A stretch of 64,000 bases of DNA from a virus. A program made the position numbers and the translations under genes. The notes under the pieces are model-generated. The model saw only the letters and a list, made by a program, of their open reading frames with translations. It was not told where the DNA came from and did not search any database. Location: positions 32,649-96,648 of the IMG/VR virus record IMGVR_UViG_3300028392_002058; one strand, written 5' to 3'. Positions 15,616 through 23,619 of the stretch are shown here, in pieces (the first letter of the stretch is position 1; every line of letters starts with the position of its first letter).

Positions 15616-15644
15616 AGTATAAGCGATCTTGAGCCTGCTGTCAA
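15616..15644 (-). promoter_or_regulatory. Sigma70-type promoter
   Basis: Minus strand: TTGACA (15639-15644) in an AACGGTTGACA context, 17-base spacer, TATACT (15616-15621). The leader to the ATG at 15585 is about 25 bases and contains AAGGAG. Confidence 0.93.
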
Positions 15645-15684
15645 CCGTTATTTTGAGTCGCTAAGTCGTTGATTTCTAAGGAGA

Positions 15685-15735
15685 TTTTGGGCTATTTTTG
15701 TTGTTTTTTAGCAACAGTTCTAAATTAGCCCAAAA
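15685..15735 (-). repeat. Inverted repeat at BKACE 3' end
   Basis: Ten-base arms TTTTGGGCTA and TAGCCCAAAA flank the stop of the DUF849 gene, with a small GTTG/CAAC hairpin nested inside. It could form a 3' terminal stem, but no U tract follows, so termination is uncertain. Confidence 0.5.
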
Positions 15736-16580
15736 ATTTGACGAGTTTCTGCGGGTGTAGCAATTGCGCCGCCCAAAAGTTCAATAATTTTGACGGCTTT
15801 TTCTACCAGTTCGCAATTGGTTTTTGCCAGCACACCTCGTTCTAAATAGATGTTATCTTCGAGCCCTACACGAGCATGACCACCAGCAATTGTACTGAGT
15901 GCAACAAACGGCATTTGCTGGGCACCAATACCAAAGGCATACCATGTTGCATCTCGGGGCAACAGATTACGAGCATAATTTAATGTTTCAGATGTGGCAC
16001 TCCATCCCCATCTGACACCTGCGGCAATTTGCCAAATTGCTGGCTCAGTAATTAGACCTTCTCGAATTAATTGTTGAGCAATATGAAAGTCACCAGAATC
16101 AAATAATTCAATTTCGGGTTTGACACCTGCTTCTCGAATCAAACGGGCCATGGTGCGGGCAGTGGTCAAGGTATTGATTGTGATATTTTCTGCGCCACGA
16201 TTCATTGTGTTTAAATCTAAACTACAGATATCAGGCCTTAGAGCCAAGATATGTTCTACACGAGCTTCGGCGCTGGCAAATGCTGGACTGCTCCCTACAC
16301 GATCTGCAGGACCAGTAGCGCCTGCACCGGTGGTTAAATTAATAATCAATTGGTCATTGATATCTTTGATTCGTGCAACCACTTCATCATACAATTTTAG
16401 ATCCATACTTGGGCGGCCCGACTCTGGGTCGCGCACATGTATATGAACTACGCTGGCACCAGCTTCTGCGGCTTCTAGTGCCGAATCAGCAATCTGTTTT
16501 GGAGTAACAGGTAGATAAGGTGTCTGTTCAGGTGTAGTCTGACCACCGGTAATGGCACAGGTGATAACTGTCTTTTTCAT
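15720..16580 (-). CDS. BKACE-family beta-keto acid cleavage enzyme (DUF849)
   Basis: 286 aa, full family length. TIM-barrel motifs: TCAITGG near the N-terminus, the zinc site VVHIHVRDP (H46, H48), and a late IAGGHARVGLEDN. BKACE enzymes condense a beta-keto acid with acetyl-CoA and cleave it; the founder acts on 3-keto-5-aminohexanoate. A complete copy in a phage-like genome is unusual, and no partner of lysine or carnitine catabolism is nearby. It abuts the hypothetical gene at 16581 with no spacer. Confidence 0.92.
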   Translation of the reverse strand: MKKTVITCAITGGQTTPEQTPYLPVTPKQIADSALEAAEAGASVVHIHVRDPESGRPSMDLKLYDEVVARIKDINDQLIINLTTGAGATGPADRVGSSPAFASAEARVEHILALRPDICSLDLNTMNRGAENITINTLTTARTMARLIREAGVKPEIELFDSGDFHIAQQLIREGLITEPAIWQIAAGVRWGWSATSETLNYARNLLPRDATWYAFGIGAQQMPFVALSTIAGGHARVGLEDNIYLERGVLAKTNCELVEKAVKIIELLGGAIATPAETRQIFGLI

Positions 16581-16865
16581 TTAATGTCTGCCGTTTACAG
16601 TTTTAATGTCTTTGATTTTGAGTACGGCTTTTGTAACTTTGGCAGTCTTTACAGGACGGTCAAATTCTTTGGCCAAGTAGTAGGCAATTACTTTGTTGGC
16701 GATTGAATGTACCACTGATGTGCTGTCGTCATCTAAGGCCCATTGGTACGGACTATGTTGCCAAGATTTGGTCTTTTGAAATGTATGGAAAATATCTCGA
16801 TGCTCTGCTTTGGTTGCATCAAAAATTATAAAAGGCCTAGACCGCAATACAAATGATCGTAACAT
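16581..16865 (-). CDS. Hypothetical phage protein
   Basis: 94 aa from the ATG behind AGGAG; basic C-terminus (KTAKVTKAVLKIKDIKTVNG). Contains WQHSPYQWALDDD. No domain recognised. First gene of the unit that includes the BKACE enzyme, under the promoter at 16896-16924. Confidence 0.6.
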   Translation of the reverse strand: MLRSFVLRSRPFIIFDATKAEHRDIFHTFQKTKSWQHSPYQWALDDDSTSVVHSIANKVIAYYLAKEFDRPVKTAKVTKAVLKIKDIKTVNGRH

Positions 16866-16895
16866 TAAATGTCTCCTGATAGTGTTAGTTCTACT

Positions 16896-16924
16896 AGTAT
16901 ACCACAAATTTATCTAAATGTCAA
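16896..16924 (-). promoter_or_regulatory. Sigma70-type promoter for the BKACE unit
   Basis: Minus strand: TTGACA (16919-16924), 17-base spacer, TATACT (16896-16901). The leader to the ATG at 16865 is about 25 bases with a ribosome site. Confidence 0.9.
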
Positions 16925-16948
16925 TTGGTTAAGACATCCAAAAAAAGT

Positions 16949-17917
16949 ATGCTAACTAAGGATATGAAACAGTATTTAACTCGCGAAGAACTATCCGCCT
17001 GGCCTGGCGCTGGCAAGGATGGTTGGATCAAAATGCGATATAATCGAACCTATGATGACCCGACTATTGAAAGCGATATGGATGCATATCTGGTACCCAA
17101 TGGACCAAGTGAGATACGAGACATTACAACTGTCAGCAATGAAATTGCCCAAGAATTATATGAAACATACGGCAAGATATTTGTTGGAATGAGCGGCGGC
17201 ATTGACAGTGAATGGGTTGCAAAAAGTTTCCATAGACAGGGAATTCCGTTTACACCAATCATATACGAAGCGGAAGATTTACAGGCTGAAGATACCTGGT
17301 GGGCACACAAATGGTGTGCAGATAACAATGTTAAAGAAATTACATATAAAGAATATATTTCACAATACATGCTTGGTATTACACAACTAGGAAGCCGTGA
17401 CTGTTTGCGTACAGTTGGCGGCCCATATATCAGTGGTAGGCTGGCTAGATATGCAGAAGATCAAGGTGGAGTATTGGTAATGGGAGCCGGATTTCCAGAA
17501 GTATTTCCAGATCCCAATATTGAATACATTGCAGGACGATTCTTTGACAATAAGTTTATGAATCCAGATGGTTCTTTAAAGCATGCTGGATGGTTGCTAC
17601 ACGAAGCAGATTTTACAATTAATAGATATTGTGGAAATCATCCTTGGAATTTTTTAAGCTGGCGCCCGGATATTGTTTTATCTTACATGGCATTGAGAAC
17701 TGATGGCAGTACTGCATTTAATAAAGCCAAGATATTTGATTGCTTGCCCAGGCCAAAAAGTACTGGTGTTCCAGACATCTTCTGGAGAGCAAAATTTCCT
17801 CTAATAGAAAAGTGGACAAAAATTAGAAATCGTTGCGGTAAAAGCGAAGTAGACTATCTCGGTACTACGGAACAATTAAAGGCAATTTTGACCACCGGAG
17901 ACATCAATGCAGTCTGA
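16949..17917 (+). CDS. PP-loop ATP pyrophosphatase (asparagine-synthase/NAD-synthase-like)
   Basis: About 322 aa from this ATG; a TTG at 16925 and an ATG at 16964 are alternatives, none with a convincing ribosome site. The PP-loop KIFVGMSGGIDSEW (about 78-91) is the adenylation signature. Downstream features include TTLRTVGGPYISG-like and WWAHKWCADNN segments with four or five cysteines overall. Such enzymes activate a carboxyl or carbonyl group by adenylation before amidation or sulfuration; the substrate is unknown. It overlaps the next gene by 11 bases and is divergent from the BKACE unit. Confidence 0.8.
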   Translation: MLTKDMKQYLTREELSAWPGAGKDGWIKMRYNRTYDDPTIESDMDAYLVPNGPSEIRDITTVSNEIAQELYETYGKIFVGMSGGIDSEWVAKSFHRQGIPFTPIIYEAEDLQAEDTWWAHKWCADNNVKEITYKEYISQYMLGITQLGSRDCLRTVGGPYISGRLARYAEDQGGVLVMGAGFPEVFPDPNIEYIAGRFFDNKFMNPDGSLKHAGWLLHEADFTINRYCGNHPWNFLSWRPDIVLSYMALRTDGSTAFNKAKIFDCLPRPKSTGVPDIFWRAKFPLIEKWTKIRNRCGKSEVDYLGTTEQLKAILTTGDINAV

Positions 17918-18455
17918 AAGCATTGTGTTTACATTTAAATTGGGGTTGGTTAACATTTATAATCCTGTGCCTGTTCAACTTACTTTGAACGATGCTGTAA
18001 TAAATGAGCTAGAATTGACTGGTAACAGTAACAGTATCAATTATAAAATTTCATTGGAAGACAACAAAAAGTATTGCCTGGGCTTTAAAGTTTTATCTAT
18101 CAATAAACCAAGTAGGATAAATCTCAATAATTTAAATTTAAAATGGGTTGACGATAATCGACAGTTTACTCCAGGCTGGCGGGCCTCTAGCCCAAATGAG
18201 ATTTGGAATTATACAGATCCAGACGCAACCAAAAAACAAGAACAACTGATTCAACGATCACAAAATATAGACCTAGATTATTTTATGGGGCCAGCACCTG
18301 GTTATTTGAAAAAGTTTGGTACCTTTGAATTTGTATCAGGTGAAACCATAAAGTTTTCTAACTTAGAACGGCCATACACAATAACTGTTCCGGGCACATT
18401 TAAATTGAATTTTACTACGCCTATTAGTCATTGGTTATATCGTAACTTGATCTAA
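17907..18455 (+). CDS. Unknown protein paired with PP-loop ATPase
   Basis: 182 aa, beta-rich (IVFTFKLGLVNIYNPVPVQLTL at the start), with a middle section PGWRASSPNEIWNY and a C-terminal FYLKKFG/IKFSN part. No family recognised. It overlaps the PP-loop gene, so the pair probably works together. It converges on the Rieske gene and overlaps it by 21 bases. Confidence 0.6.
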   Translation: MQSESIVFTFKLGLVNIYNPVPVQLTLNDAVINELELTGNSNSINYKISLEDNKKYCLGFKVLSINKPSRINLNNLNLKWVDDNRQFTPGWRASSPNEIWNYTDPDATKKQEQLIQRSQNIDLDYFMGPAPGYLKKFGTFEFVSGETIKFSNLERPYTITVPGTFKLNFTTPISHWLYRNLI

Positions 18456-19313
18456 CCAAGTGCGGAAATGCAATTTTTGCGCTTCTAGATGGGCAGGATC
18501 AATTTCAATATTGGTCAATTGTTCTGCTTGATTTTTATCCTGTGCCCAGGCAGTTTCCCAAACTTTGGAATTGATTTCCCAATTTTGTGAACCGTAACGA
18601 GTATCTTTGTACTTGTATACATTGACCTTGGTCAATGAGTCAGAGACCGGTACGCATACAGTAATAAACCAAGCACCTGGTTGCCATTCTATCATGGTAT
18701 ATGGGAACACAGTGGTCCAAGCCGCAGAATAAGGCAGTGACTTATCTGCATCCAATAGTGTGCTATTAAATTCATTGTCTATTTCAACACGCGGCACCAA
18801 CTGAATGCTGGCATTGTCTTTGTAATGCCATTTGATATTGTTGACATTGGGAGCACCAATTTCCTGATAGACACCGGGATGTACAATTGGAATATGATCC
18901 ACGTCTAGAAATAAATCAATTACATTTTTCCAATGGGTATTTACAATGTCTATTCTGTTTTCAACTAACACTAAATTTCGATTGTCAACAAAATTTAGCT
19001 CGGTGAGATCTACAGATTCTGAAAATACAAAATTGTTTGTAACAGTCACATCCTTTGCATCTAGCTGTGCAACATTTGCACATTTAGTATTGCCACTGCC
19101 CAATGGAGTACCTTGCAAATCATACCGCCATCCGTGAAATGGGCACATCCTATCGCCTCGACCAGACTCACCCCGCAACCTACTGCCCTGATGTCGACAT
19201 ACATTACTGACCAGCGATAATTTGTGCTCGTTGTTAATCAACGCCCAATTTGGCAATTGCGGGTATACTCTCCAATGATTGTATTTGACGTCGGAAACAT
19301 GGCTTAGGAACAT
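18435..19313 (-). CDS. Rieske non-heme iron oxygenase
   Basis: 292 aa. Rieske [2Fe-2S] site CRHQGSRL (C39, H41) and CPFHGW (C57, H60) precede a mononuclear iron site with H140-x4-H145 in DHIPIVHPG. This is the alpha-subunit layout of ring-hydroxylating or demethylating oxygenases, although slightly short. A reductase/ferredoxin partner is not visible, so host electron donors are implied. A late-type AATAAATA lies five bases before the ATG and a terminator hairpin just upstream. Confidence 0.9.
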   Translation of the reverse strand: MFLSHVSDVKYNHWRVYPQLPNWALINNEHKLSLVSNVCRHQGSRLRGESGRGDRMCPFHGWRYDLQGTPLGSGNTKCANVAQLDAKDVTVTNNFVFSESVDLTELNFVDNRNLVLVENRIDIVNTHWKNVIDLFLDVDHIPIVHPGVYQEIGAPNVNNIKWHYKDNASIQLVPRVEIDNEFNSTLLDADKSLPYSAAWTTVFPYTMIEWQPGAWFITVCVPVSDSLTKVNVYKYKDTRYGSQNWEINSKVWETAWAQDKNQAEQLTNIEIDPAHLEAQKLHFRTWLDQVTI

Positions 19314-19318
19314 GTAGA

Positions 19319-19326
19319 TATTTATT
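19319..19326 (-). promoter_or_regulatory. Late-type promoter motif AATAAATA
   Basis: Minus strand AATAAATA followed by TCTAC and then the Rieske ATG. Resembles the T4 late consensus TATAAATA with one mismatch. No -35 and no ribosome site. Confidence 0.5.
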
Positions 19327-19330
19327 GAAA

Positions 19331-19358
19331 AAAATAAGGAACCGAGGTTCCTTATTTT
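19331..19358. terminator. Bidirectional hairpin terminator
   Basis: Perfect 12-bp stem AAAATAAGGAAC / GTTCCTTATTTT around a 4-base loop, with A/T tracts on both sides. It closes the minus-strand unit ending at 19376. Confidence 0.85.
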
Positions 19359-19375
19359 GTATTAGCAGTTTTAGA

Positions 19376-19672
19376 TTAAACTACGGATTCGGCCGCTGTG
19401 ATACCATTGGCTAAACAATGTGCTACTTTTGCGTCCTGGTCTGCAATTACCAAGGCTTCGGCTTGAAAAGCCGCACATGCTTCTGGAGTTGTAAAAACAA
19501 ATATTTGAGCAAACACCAATCGGTCTGCTGAAAATTCCAAGTTGGATTGCAATAAAGTTGCATTTGCACCTTGATATTTTTCAATAATAACTTGTCTGGC
19601 CGCGAACGGCATATTATAATAAAACGGAGTTGTAGTGTCTGTTCTTGTTTGAAGTCTGGTTAATGTTATCAT
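19376..19672 (-). CDS. Small alpha/beta protein, paralogue of 19688-20011
   Basis: 98 aa. Ferredoxin-like beta-alpha-beta pattern: ITLTRLQTRTDT, then FAQIFVFTTPEACAAFQAEA and AHCLANGIT. The order and spacing of the Cys, Asn and GIT residues match the adjacent gene, so the two are likely duplicates. Fold suggests a dimeric alpha/beta barrel (monooxygenase-like) but no function can be assigned. Confidence 0.65.
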   Translation of the reverse strand: MITLTRLQTRTDTTTPFYYNMPFAARQVIIEKYQGANATLLQSNLEFSADRLVFAQIFVFTTPEACAAFQAEALVIADQDAKVAHCLANGITAAESVV

Positions 19673-19687
19673 TTTATTTAATGTCCT

Positions 19688-20011
19688 TTATGCTGGAATT
19701 GGATCGTTTTCATCGGCAATAAGTTCGCCGTGATAATCAAGTGTGATATTATGATTGATACAATATAATAACCTATCTTCTTTCATGTCAATTGCGACTG
19801 CATCAGCCGCAAATAAATCAAAATCTGCTTTTGATTTCCAACGATTTACCAAATTTAAAGTCAAACCATCATCACTTAAAGTGGAATAGACAGCCATAAG
19901 CTTTCCTGTATCCTGGTAAGCAGTGAAGTTTCTATCTCTAAATTGGTCTGTCAGACAATACCAAGCGGTTGTTGCACTTGGTCTCATAAATGTTACTGTT
20001 GTAATTAGCAT
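19688..20011 (-). CDS. Small alpha/beta protein, paralogue of 19376-19672
   Basis: 107 aa. Core LNLVNRWKSKADFDLFAADA and LLYCINHNIT parallels the neighbouring gene. N-terminus TTVTFMRPSATTAWYC. Same candidate dimeric alpha/beta barrel fold; no substrate evident. The two are transcribed together toward the terminator at 19331. Confidence 0.65.
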   Translation of the reverse strand: MLITTVTFMRPSATTAWYCLTDQFRDRNFTAYQDTGKLMAVYSTLSDDGLTLNLVNRWKSKADFDLFAADAVAIDMKEDRLLYCINHNITLDYHGELIADENDPIPA

Positions 20012-20088
20012 GTGTTCTCCGATTATTTGACTTAAAAACGCTCTTGACTATTTAGTCAAACAATATAATGTTCTACAGTTATTTAGCT

Positions 20089-20289
20089 TCAGTTGTGATT
20101 GTTGTAGTCCGGATAGTTAAAAAACTGCTCTAAATAATTGCTGATATTTCCATAGATTATTGCGTCAATGTGCTCTTGCTGTTCAGGCGTTAAACTGGTG
20201 TCGTTTTCAATGGCCTCGTGCAGAGTCAACAGCCACGAATTTATAGTGTCCATACAAACCTGATCATGTTGTCTTTTTATCTTGCTCAT
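20089..20289 (-). CDS. Hypothetical small protein, leaderless
   Basis: 66 aa, helical, acidic middle (TLHEAIENDTSLTPEQQEHI). The ATG is six bases from the -10 hexamer of the promoter at 20296-20324, so the mRNA should be leaderless. No domain recognised. Confidence 0.65.
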   Translation of the reverse strand: MSKIKRQHDQVCMDTINSWLLTLHEAIENDTSLTPEQQEHIDAIIYGNISNYLEQFFNYPDYNNHN

Positions 20290-20295
20290 TGTGCA

Positions 20296-20324
20296 ATTTT
20301 ACGCTATACTAGTACAAATGTCAA
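20296..20324 (-). promoter_or_regulatory. Sigma70-type promoter, leaderless geometry
   Basis: Minus strand: TTGACA (20319-20324), 17-base spacer, TAAAAT (20296-20301), six bases (TGCACA), ATG at 20289. Confidence 0.85.
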
Positions 20325-20333
20325 TCTTGTTAC

Positions 20334-20341
20334 TATAAATA
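20334..20341 (+). promoter_or_regulatory. Late-type promoter motif TATAAATA
   Basis: Exact T4 late consensus TATAAATA on the plus strand, followed by TACC and the ATG of the HNH nuclease gene. No TTGACA at -35. The four-base gap suggests a near-leaderless transcript. Confidence 0.6.
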
Positions 20342-20345
20342 TACC

Positions 20346-20903
20346 ATGCTACTCGACAACCAATATCCTGCGCTGTTATTAAACGCAGACTTTCAACCAT
20401 TTCATATCCATCCATTGAGCACGGTCAATTGGCAAGATGCAATCAAAGCCATTGTGTCGGACCGAGTTACCATAGTTGAAGAATACGAATATGAAATACA
20501 TAGTGCAAACCGCGCCTGGCGATTGCCCAGTGTGATTGCGCTCAAAGACTATGTCAAGCGAGACCAAACGCCAACATTCAGCAGGTACAATGTTTACCTT
20601 CGTGACAATTTCACTTGCCAATATTGCGGTTGTGAATTTGAAACTCGTGCGCTGACCTTTGACCATGTGATTCCAAGGCATCACGGTGGTGTTAGTTCAT
20701 GGACCAATGTGGTGGCCGCTTGTAGCCCATGCAATCATCGAAAGGGCAGTAAGTTACCAGCTGAAGCTAAAATGTTTCCAATGATCAAACCCAAGCAACC
20801 AACCAGTTGGGATTTACATGCTCGAGGAAAAAGAATTCCTCAAAAGTACCTGCACGAAACTTGGAGAGATTATCTTTATTGGGATGCTGAACTGGAAGCC
20901 TGA
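20346..20903 (+). CDS. HNH endonuclease
   Basis: 185 aa. HNH domain about 80-140: RDNFTCQYCGCEF, then LTFDHVIPRHHGGVSSWTN and ACSPCNHRKGSKLP, giving two CxxC zinc knuckles and the DH catalytic pair. The N-terminal about 70 residues (LLDNQYPALLLNADFQPFHI) match the extra domain of the phage/bacterial HNH family with an N-terminal LVLNADYQPL-like stretch. Probably a free-standing DNA endonuclease (homing or host DNA attack). Converges on the TauD-like gene, overlapping 28 bases. Confidence 0.9.
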   Translation: MLLDNQYPALLLNADFQPFHIHPLSTVNWQDAIKAIVSDRVTIVEEYEYEIHSANRAWRLPSVIALKDYVKRDQTPTFSRYNVYLRDNFTCQYCGCEFETRALTFDHVIPRHHGGVSSWTNVVAACSPCNHRKGSKLPAEAKMFPMIKPKQPTSWDLHARGKRIPQKYLHETWRDYLYWDAELEA

Positions 20904-21748
20904 TACTCTGTGGCCAGGTCTAGATCGTGCTCGACATTTGCTCTCCACATCAATCTGATTGCACCTGTATCTAATCCTAGTTCACCGCGGCGGTGCACAA
21001 ACGGCCAGTTGTCATATAAAACAATGTCATTAGGTGTCCAGTGATGTTCGTACACACACTCTGGTATTTCTGCCATGGCTTCCATTAATTCTTCTACAAT
21101 ACCTGTGCCCATGCTAACACCATCACGCATGGTATCCAAGATCCAGGAATCTTTTATTCCGTGATAGTTGCAACGAGGACTCCATCGTTGTGTGACTGGG
21201 TGCTGTTTCATTGACGGCCATTCAATTATGTCTCGACCAGGGTGGTGCCAGTTTTGTTGCATGATTGTAATGCTTTCCCAGCGTTTTCGTAGAGTCGGAT
21301 GCACTTCTGGGTAGGCCAATTCCATATCTAACCAATAGGTAAAACCAGCCTGGGCATTTGGGACTGTTTTCATATAAATGCAACGATGCGGGAAATTTGT
21401 CTTGCCATCGACTCTGTTGGCAATATCAGCATGCCAAGGCATTTCGTAGTCTACCAGTCGCTTGCTGATTTTATTACTCATTTGAGTGATATATCTGATA
21501 GAACCGGTAGCAGGGTCTCTAATTGGTTCCCACTTCTCTGTGCTCTTTTGATAATCTAGGGCATTCCACGGCTGACCCCATAAGGCCAGGAAATTCCAAT
21601 ATTCCAACTTGGTCCAATTTGGAGCATGAAATACCAACATCTTACGATCGTACAACAGTTTTTTTAGTGCTTGAGGATCTTGTGCAGACAGATCACTCAT
21701 GTCTGTAAACTCTGTTCCCCATGCATCAAATATATTCTTTATTTCCAT
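20876..21748 (-). CDS. TauD/TfdA-like 2OG dioxygenase
   Basis: 290 aa, typical length. Iron ligands MPWHAD (H106, D108) and distal H252 in PFVHRRGEL, with R265/R269 for 2OG. FHAPNWTKLEYWNFLALWG matches the N-terminal TauD helix region. These enzymes hydroxylate small sulfonates, carnitine precursors, ethers or amino acids. Substrate unknown. A CATAAATA motif four bases before the ATG suggests late expression. Confidence 0.85.
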   Translation of the reverse strand: MEIKNIFDAWGTEFTDMSDLSAQDPQALKKLLYDRKMLVFHAPNWTKLEYWNFLALWGQPWNALDYQKSTEKWEPIRDPATGSIRYITQMSNKISKRLVDYEMPWHADIANRVDGKTNFPHRCIYMKTVPNAQAGFTYWLDMELAYPEVHPTLRKRWESITIMQQNWHHPGRDIIEWPSMKQHPVTQRWSPRCNYHGIKDSWILDTMRDGVSMGTGIVEELMEAMAEIPECVYEHHWTPNDIVLYDNWPFVHRRGELGLDTGAIRLMWRANVEHDLDLATEYQASSSASQ

Positions 21749-21752
21749 GTTC

Positions 21753-21760
21753 TATTTATG
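21753..21760 (-). promoter_or_regulatory. Late-type promoter motif CATAAATA
   Basis: Minus strand CATAAATA, then GAAC, then the TauD-like ATG. One mismatch from TATAAATA; sits in the 14-base gap after the preceding gene's stop. Confidence 0.45.
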
Positions 21761-21762
21761 TA

Positions 21763-22056
21763 TCATCGTGACAGCTGGTCAAGCATGTGTTTTTCAGCAA
21801 AATCCTTTAAGGATTCGTTGCGAGATTCTATTAGCTTGGGCAAAATACTTTGTATCAATGAAACAACATAGCGTTCGCCCGGTTCTTGCAATTCACTGTA
21901 CCTGGGATTTGAACTGATGTAACAGTACTCTTTGTTGTTGAGCATCTCTTTTAGGCCACCCATGATCATATTACTGACCTGTGCATCAAGTTCGATGGCC
22001 TCAATGCTTTTTGTATTACTCATATATTTCCTTTTAAACCGAGTCCAGACACTCAT
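21763..22056 (-). CDS. Hypothetical phage protein
   Basis: 97 aa, helical; start overlaps the upstream stop (ATGA) although an internal ATG (MSNTKSIEAIELD) is also possible. No recognised domain. Last gene of the minus-strand unit coming from 25569. Confidence 0.55.
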   Translation of the reverse strand: MSVWTRFKRKYMSNTKSIEAIELDAQVSNMIMGGLKEMLNNKEYCYISSNPRYSELQEPGERYVVSLIQSILPKLIESRNESLKDFAEKHMLDQLSR

Positions 22057-22715
22057 TTTACTAAAAATTCGTACAAATTATTTTCAAACTCACCAATGGT
22101 CAAATCTTGCAATCCTAAATCAATCCAATTGGGGTGAAAAGGTTGCTGTCCCCGTAACAGAGCTCTGCCCATTATGACAACAATTGCCCATTCTTTTCTT
22201 TCAAACCTTGGAAGATATGGCAGTAGCGATCTTGTATTTTCACTGTATTCTTTGGTCTGCACTTGCCTTCGCAATGGAATCATCACAGTAAATTCTCCCT
22301 GTTTGGTGGGGTAATGATCGTATACTTTGGCATCTGCTGGCACCGTTATTCCGGCTGGAATTCTATCCTGTTCATACCAATGGCGGTAACCTTTTTCTAT
22401 CCACTCAACCATGTATTGCTTTTCCCAGACTAATCTTTTTGCCGAGTCTCGAACATGTTTGCCATGCCATTCGTCTGTGTTTGCTCCACTGATATGATGC
22501 ACACTGGTATTATCACCTGCCACAATTCCAAACGGAATATCGCCGTGGCCTGCGATTCGAATTTTATCGTCATGATCAATTACTACAGAATAGGCGGCCC
22601 TGTCCTCACAGTCTGGGTTGCCATCAGCCCATTCAAACATTTCAGCATATCCAGTGGCAGTTGTATTATTTCGCATGCTGTTATTTAATGGACTATGCTG
22701 TTGTATGTTGGTCAC
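22053..22715 (-). CDS. Peptidase_G2/IMC-like autoproteolytic domain protein
   Basis: 220 aa. The N-terminal half reads YAEMFEWADGNPDCEDRAAY then KIRIAGHGDIPFGIVAGDNTSV, which resembles the Peptidase_G2 intramolecular chaperone/autocleavage domain at the ends of phage tail fibres and spikes. Here it is not fused to a fibre. It could be a detached chaperone for a tail protein encoded elsewhere. The rest (about 110-220) is not recognised. Confidence 0.6.
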   Translation of the reverse strand: MTNIQQHSPLNNSMRNNTTATGYAEMFEWADGNPDCEDRAAYSVVIDHDDKIRIAGHGDIPFGIVAGDNTSVHHISGANTDEWHGKHVRDSAKRLVWEKQYMVEWIEKGYRHWYEQDRIPAGITVPADAKVYDHYPTKQGEFTVMIPLRRQVQTKEYSENTRSLLPYLPRFERKEWAIVVIMGRALLRGQQPFHPNWIDLGLQDLTIGEFENNLYEFLVK

Positions 22716-23410
22716 ATTGTCAATTTAACTCTGGTCAATCGGGTTTCGGCATTGCCATCTCTGTCTGTTTGATGTGTTTTAACCACGCCAACAATTTCAA
22801 ATTCTTCTGGAGCATCAGGCCACATGTCAATCATTTTGCTACTGGTCCAAAAATACAGGTTGGTACCGTCTGTGGCACGAACAACAGATCCAGGAAATGC
22901 CTTGCCTTCGAACTTGCTCATCACTTGCACTCGAAGACGCAGATGCTGATCTATACTGCCTTGATGTATGCTGGTGCCACCAACTCGTAGCAGTACTTCA
23001 TTTTTGATTTCCTTGGCCAGTTCACGCCGGTAACGAACTGCCATGCAGGCCAAGTAGGCCATGCCCATGGTGGTATCAACTTCGTCTTGAGTGATGAAGT
23101 TCATGATCTTTTGATCAAACTCATTCAGGCGCTCTGATAATGCTTTGAACGCAATACCTTGAAAGTGCTCGCCCATGGACTGGCCAAATTGACGATCTGT
23201 TTCGGTCACATTGGGGCATCCAAGTGCCAGTTGAGTTTTGATAAGTTCTCTATTTGGATGCTTTGCTACAACGCCGGTGTCTTGGTCAAATTCAGGAAAC
23301 TTGATATACTGTCCTTCGTTGACACGATCAGCCATGGCCACAAGAGCCCATGCCTCGGCGAGAGGAAGCTTTTTCTTTTTGATAAAGTTTTTCCGCTCTT
23401 CATTGTTCAC
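22712..23410 (-). CDS. Hypothetical phage protein with OB-like C-terminus
   Basis: 232 aa. Basic N-terminus (MNNEERKNFIKKKKLPLAEA), helical middle, and a C-terminal beta region (GSVVRATDGTNLYFWTSSKM then FEIVGVVKTHQTDRDG and TRLTRVKL) resembling an OB-type module that may bind nucleic acid. No family assigned. ATGA overlaps on both sides. Confidence 0.6.
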   Translation of the reverse strand: MNNEERKNFIKKKKLPLAEAWALVAMADRVNEGQYIKFPEFDQDTGVVAKHPNRELIKTQLALGCPNVTETDRQFGQSMGEHFQGIAFKALSERLNEFDQKIMNFITQDEVDTTMGMAYLACMAVRYRRELAKEIKNEVLLRVGGTSIHQGSIDQHLRLRVQVMSKFEGKAFPGSVVRATDGTNLYFWTSSKMIDMWPDAPEEFEIVGVVKTHQTDRDGNAETRLTRVKLTM

Positions 23411-23619
23411 GGTTCAACTCCGAAATGTTTTTTAATCAAATCACCTTGTGTCTTTCCACCTTCAGCCATTATCCAATCAACCTGTTCAGCACATTCCTGA
23501 ACAATCAACTCGGCGAACTTTTCTTTCAAAGGATTGGGAACAATGAAGGTAGCGTATTTGTGTTCGGCTGAGAATTCGTTAGAAGCCTGTTCAAATAGTT
23601 CATTAATTCGTTCGTTCAT
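23407..23619 (-). CDS. MNERI-family small protein, copy 1
   Basis: 70 aa, one of three tandem copies. Shares MNERI at the start, KFAELIVQECAEQV in the middle and KKHFGVE at the end with the genes at 23616 and 24011. This family is common in phages as short paralogues; function unknown. ATGA overlap with the next copy. Confidence 0.75.
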   Translation of the reverse strand: MNERINELFEQASNEFSAEHKYATFIVPNPLKEKFAELIVQECAEQVDWIMAEGGKTQGDLIKKHFGVEP

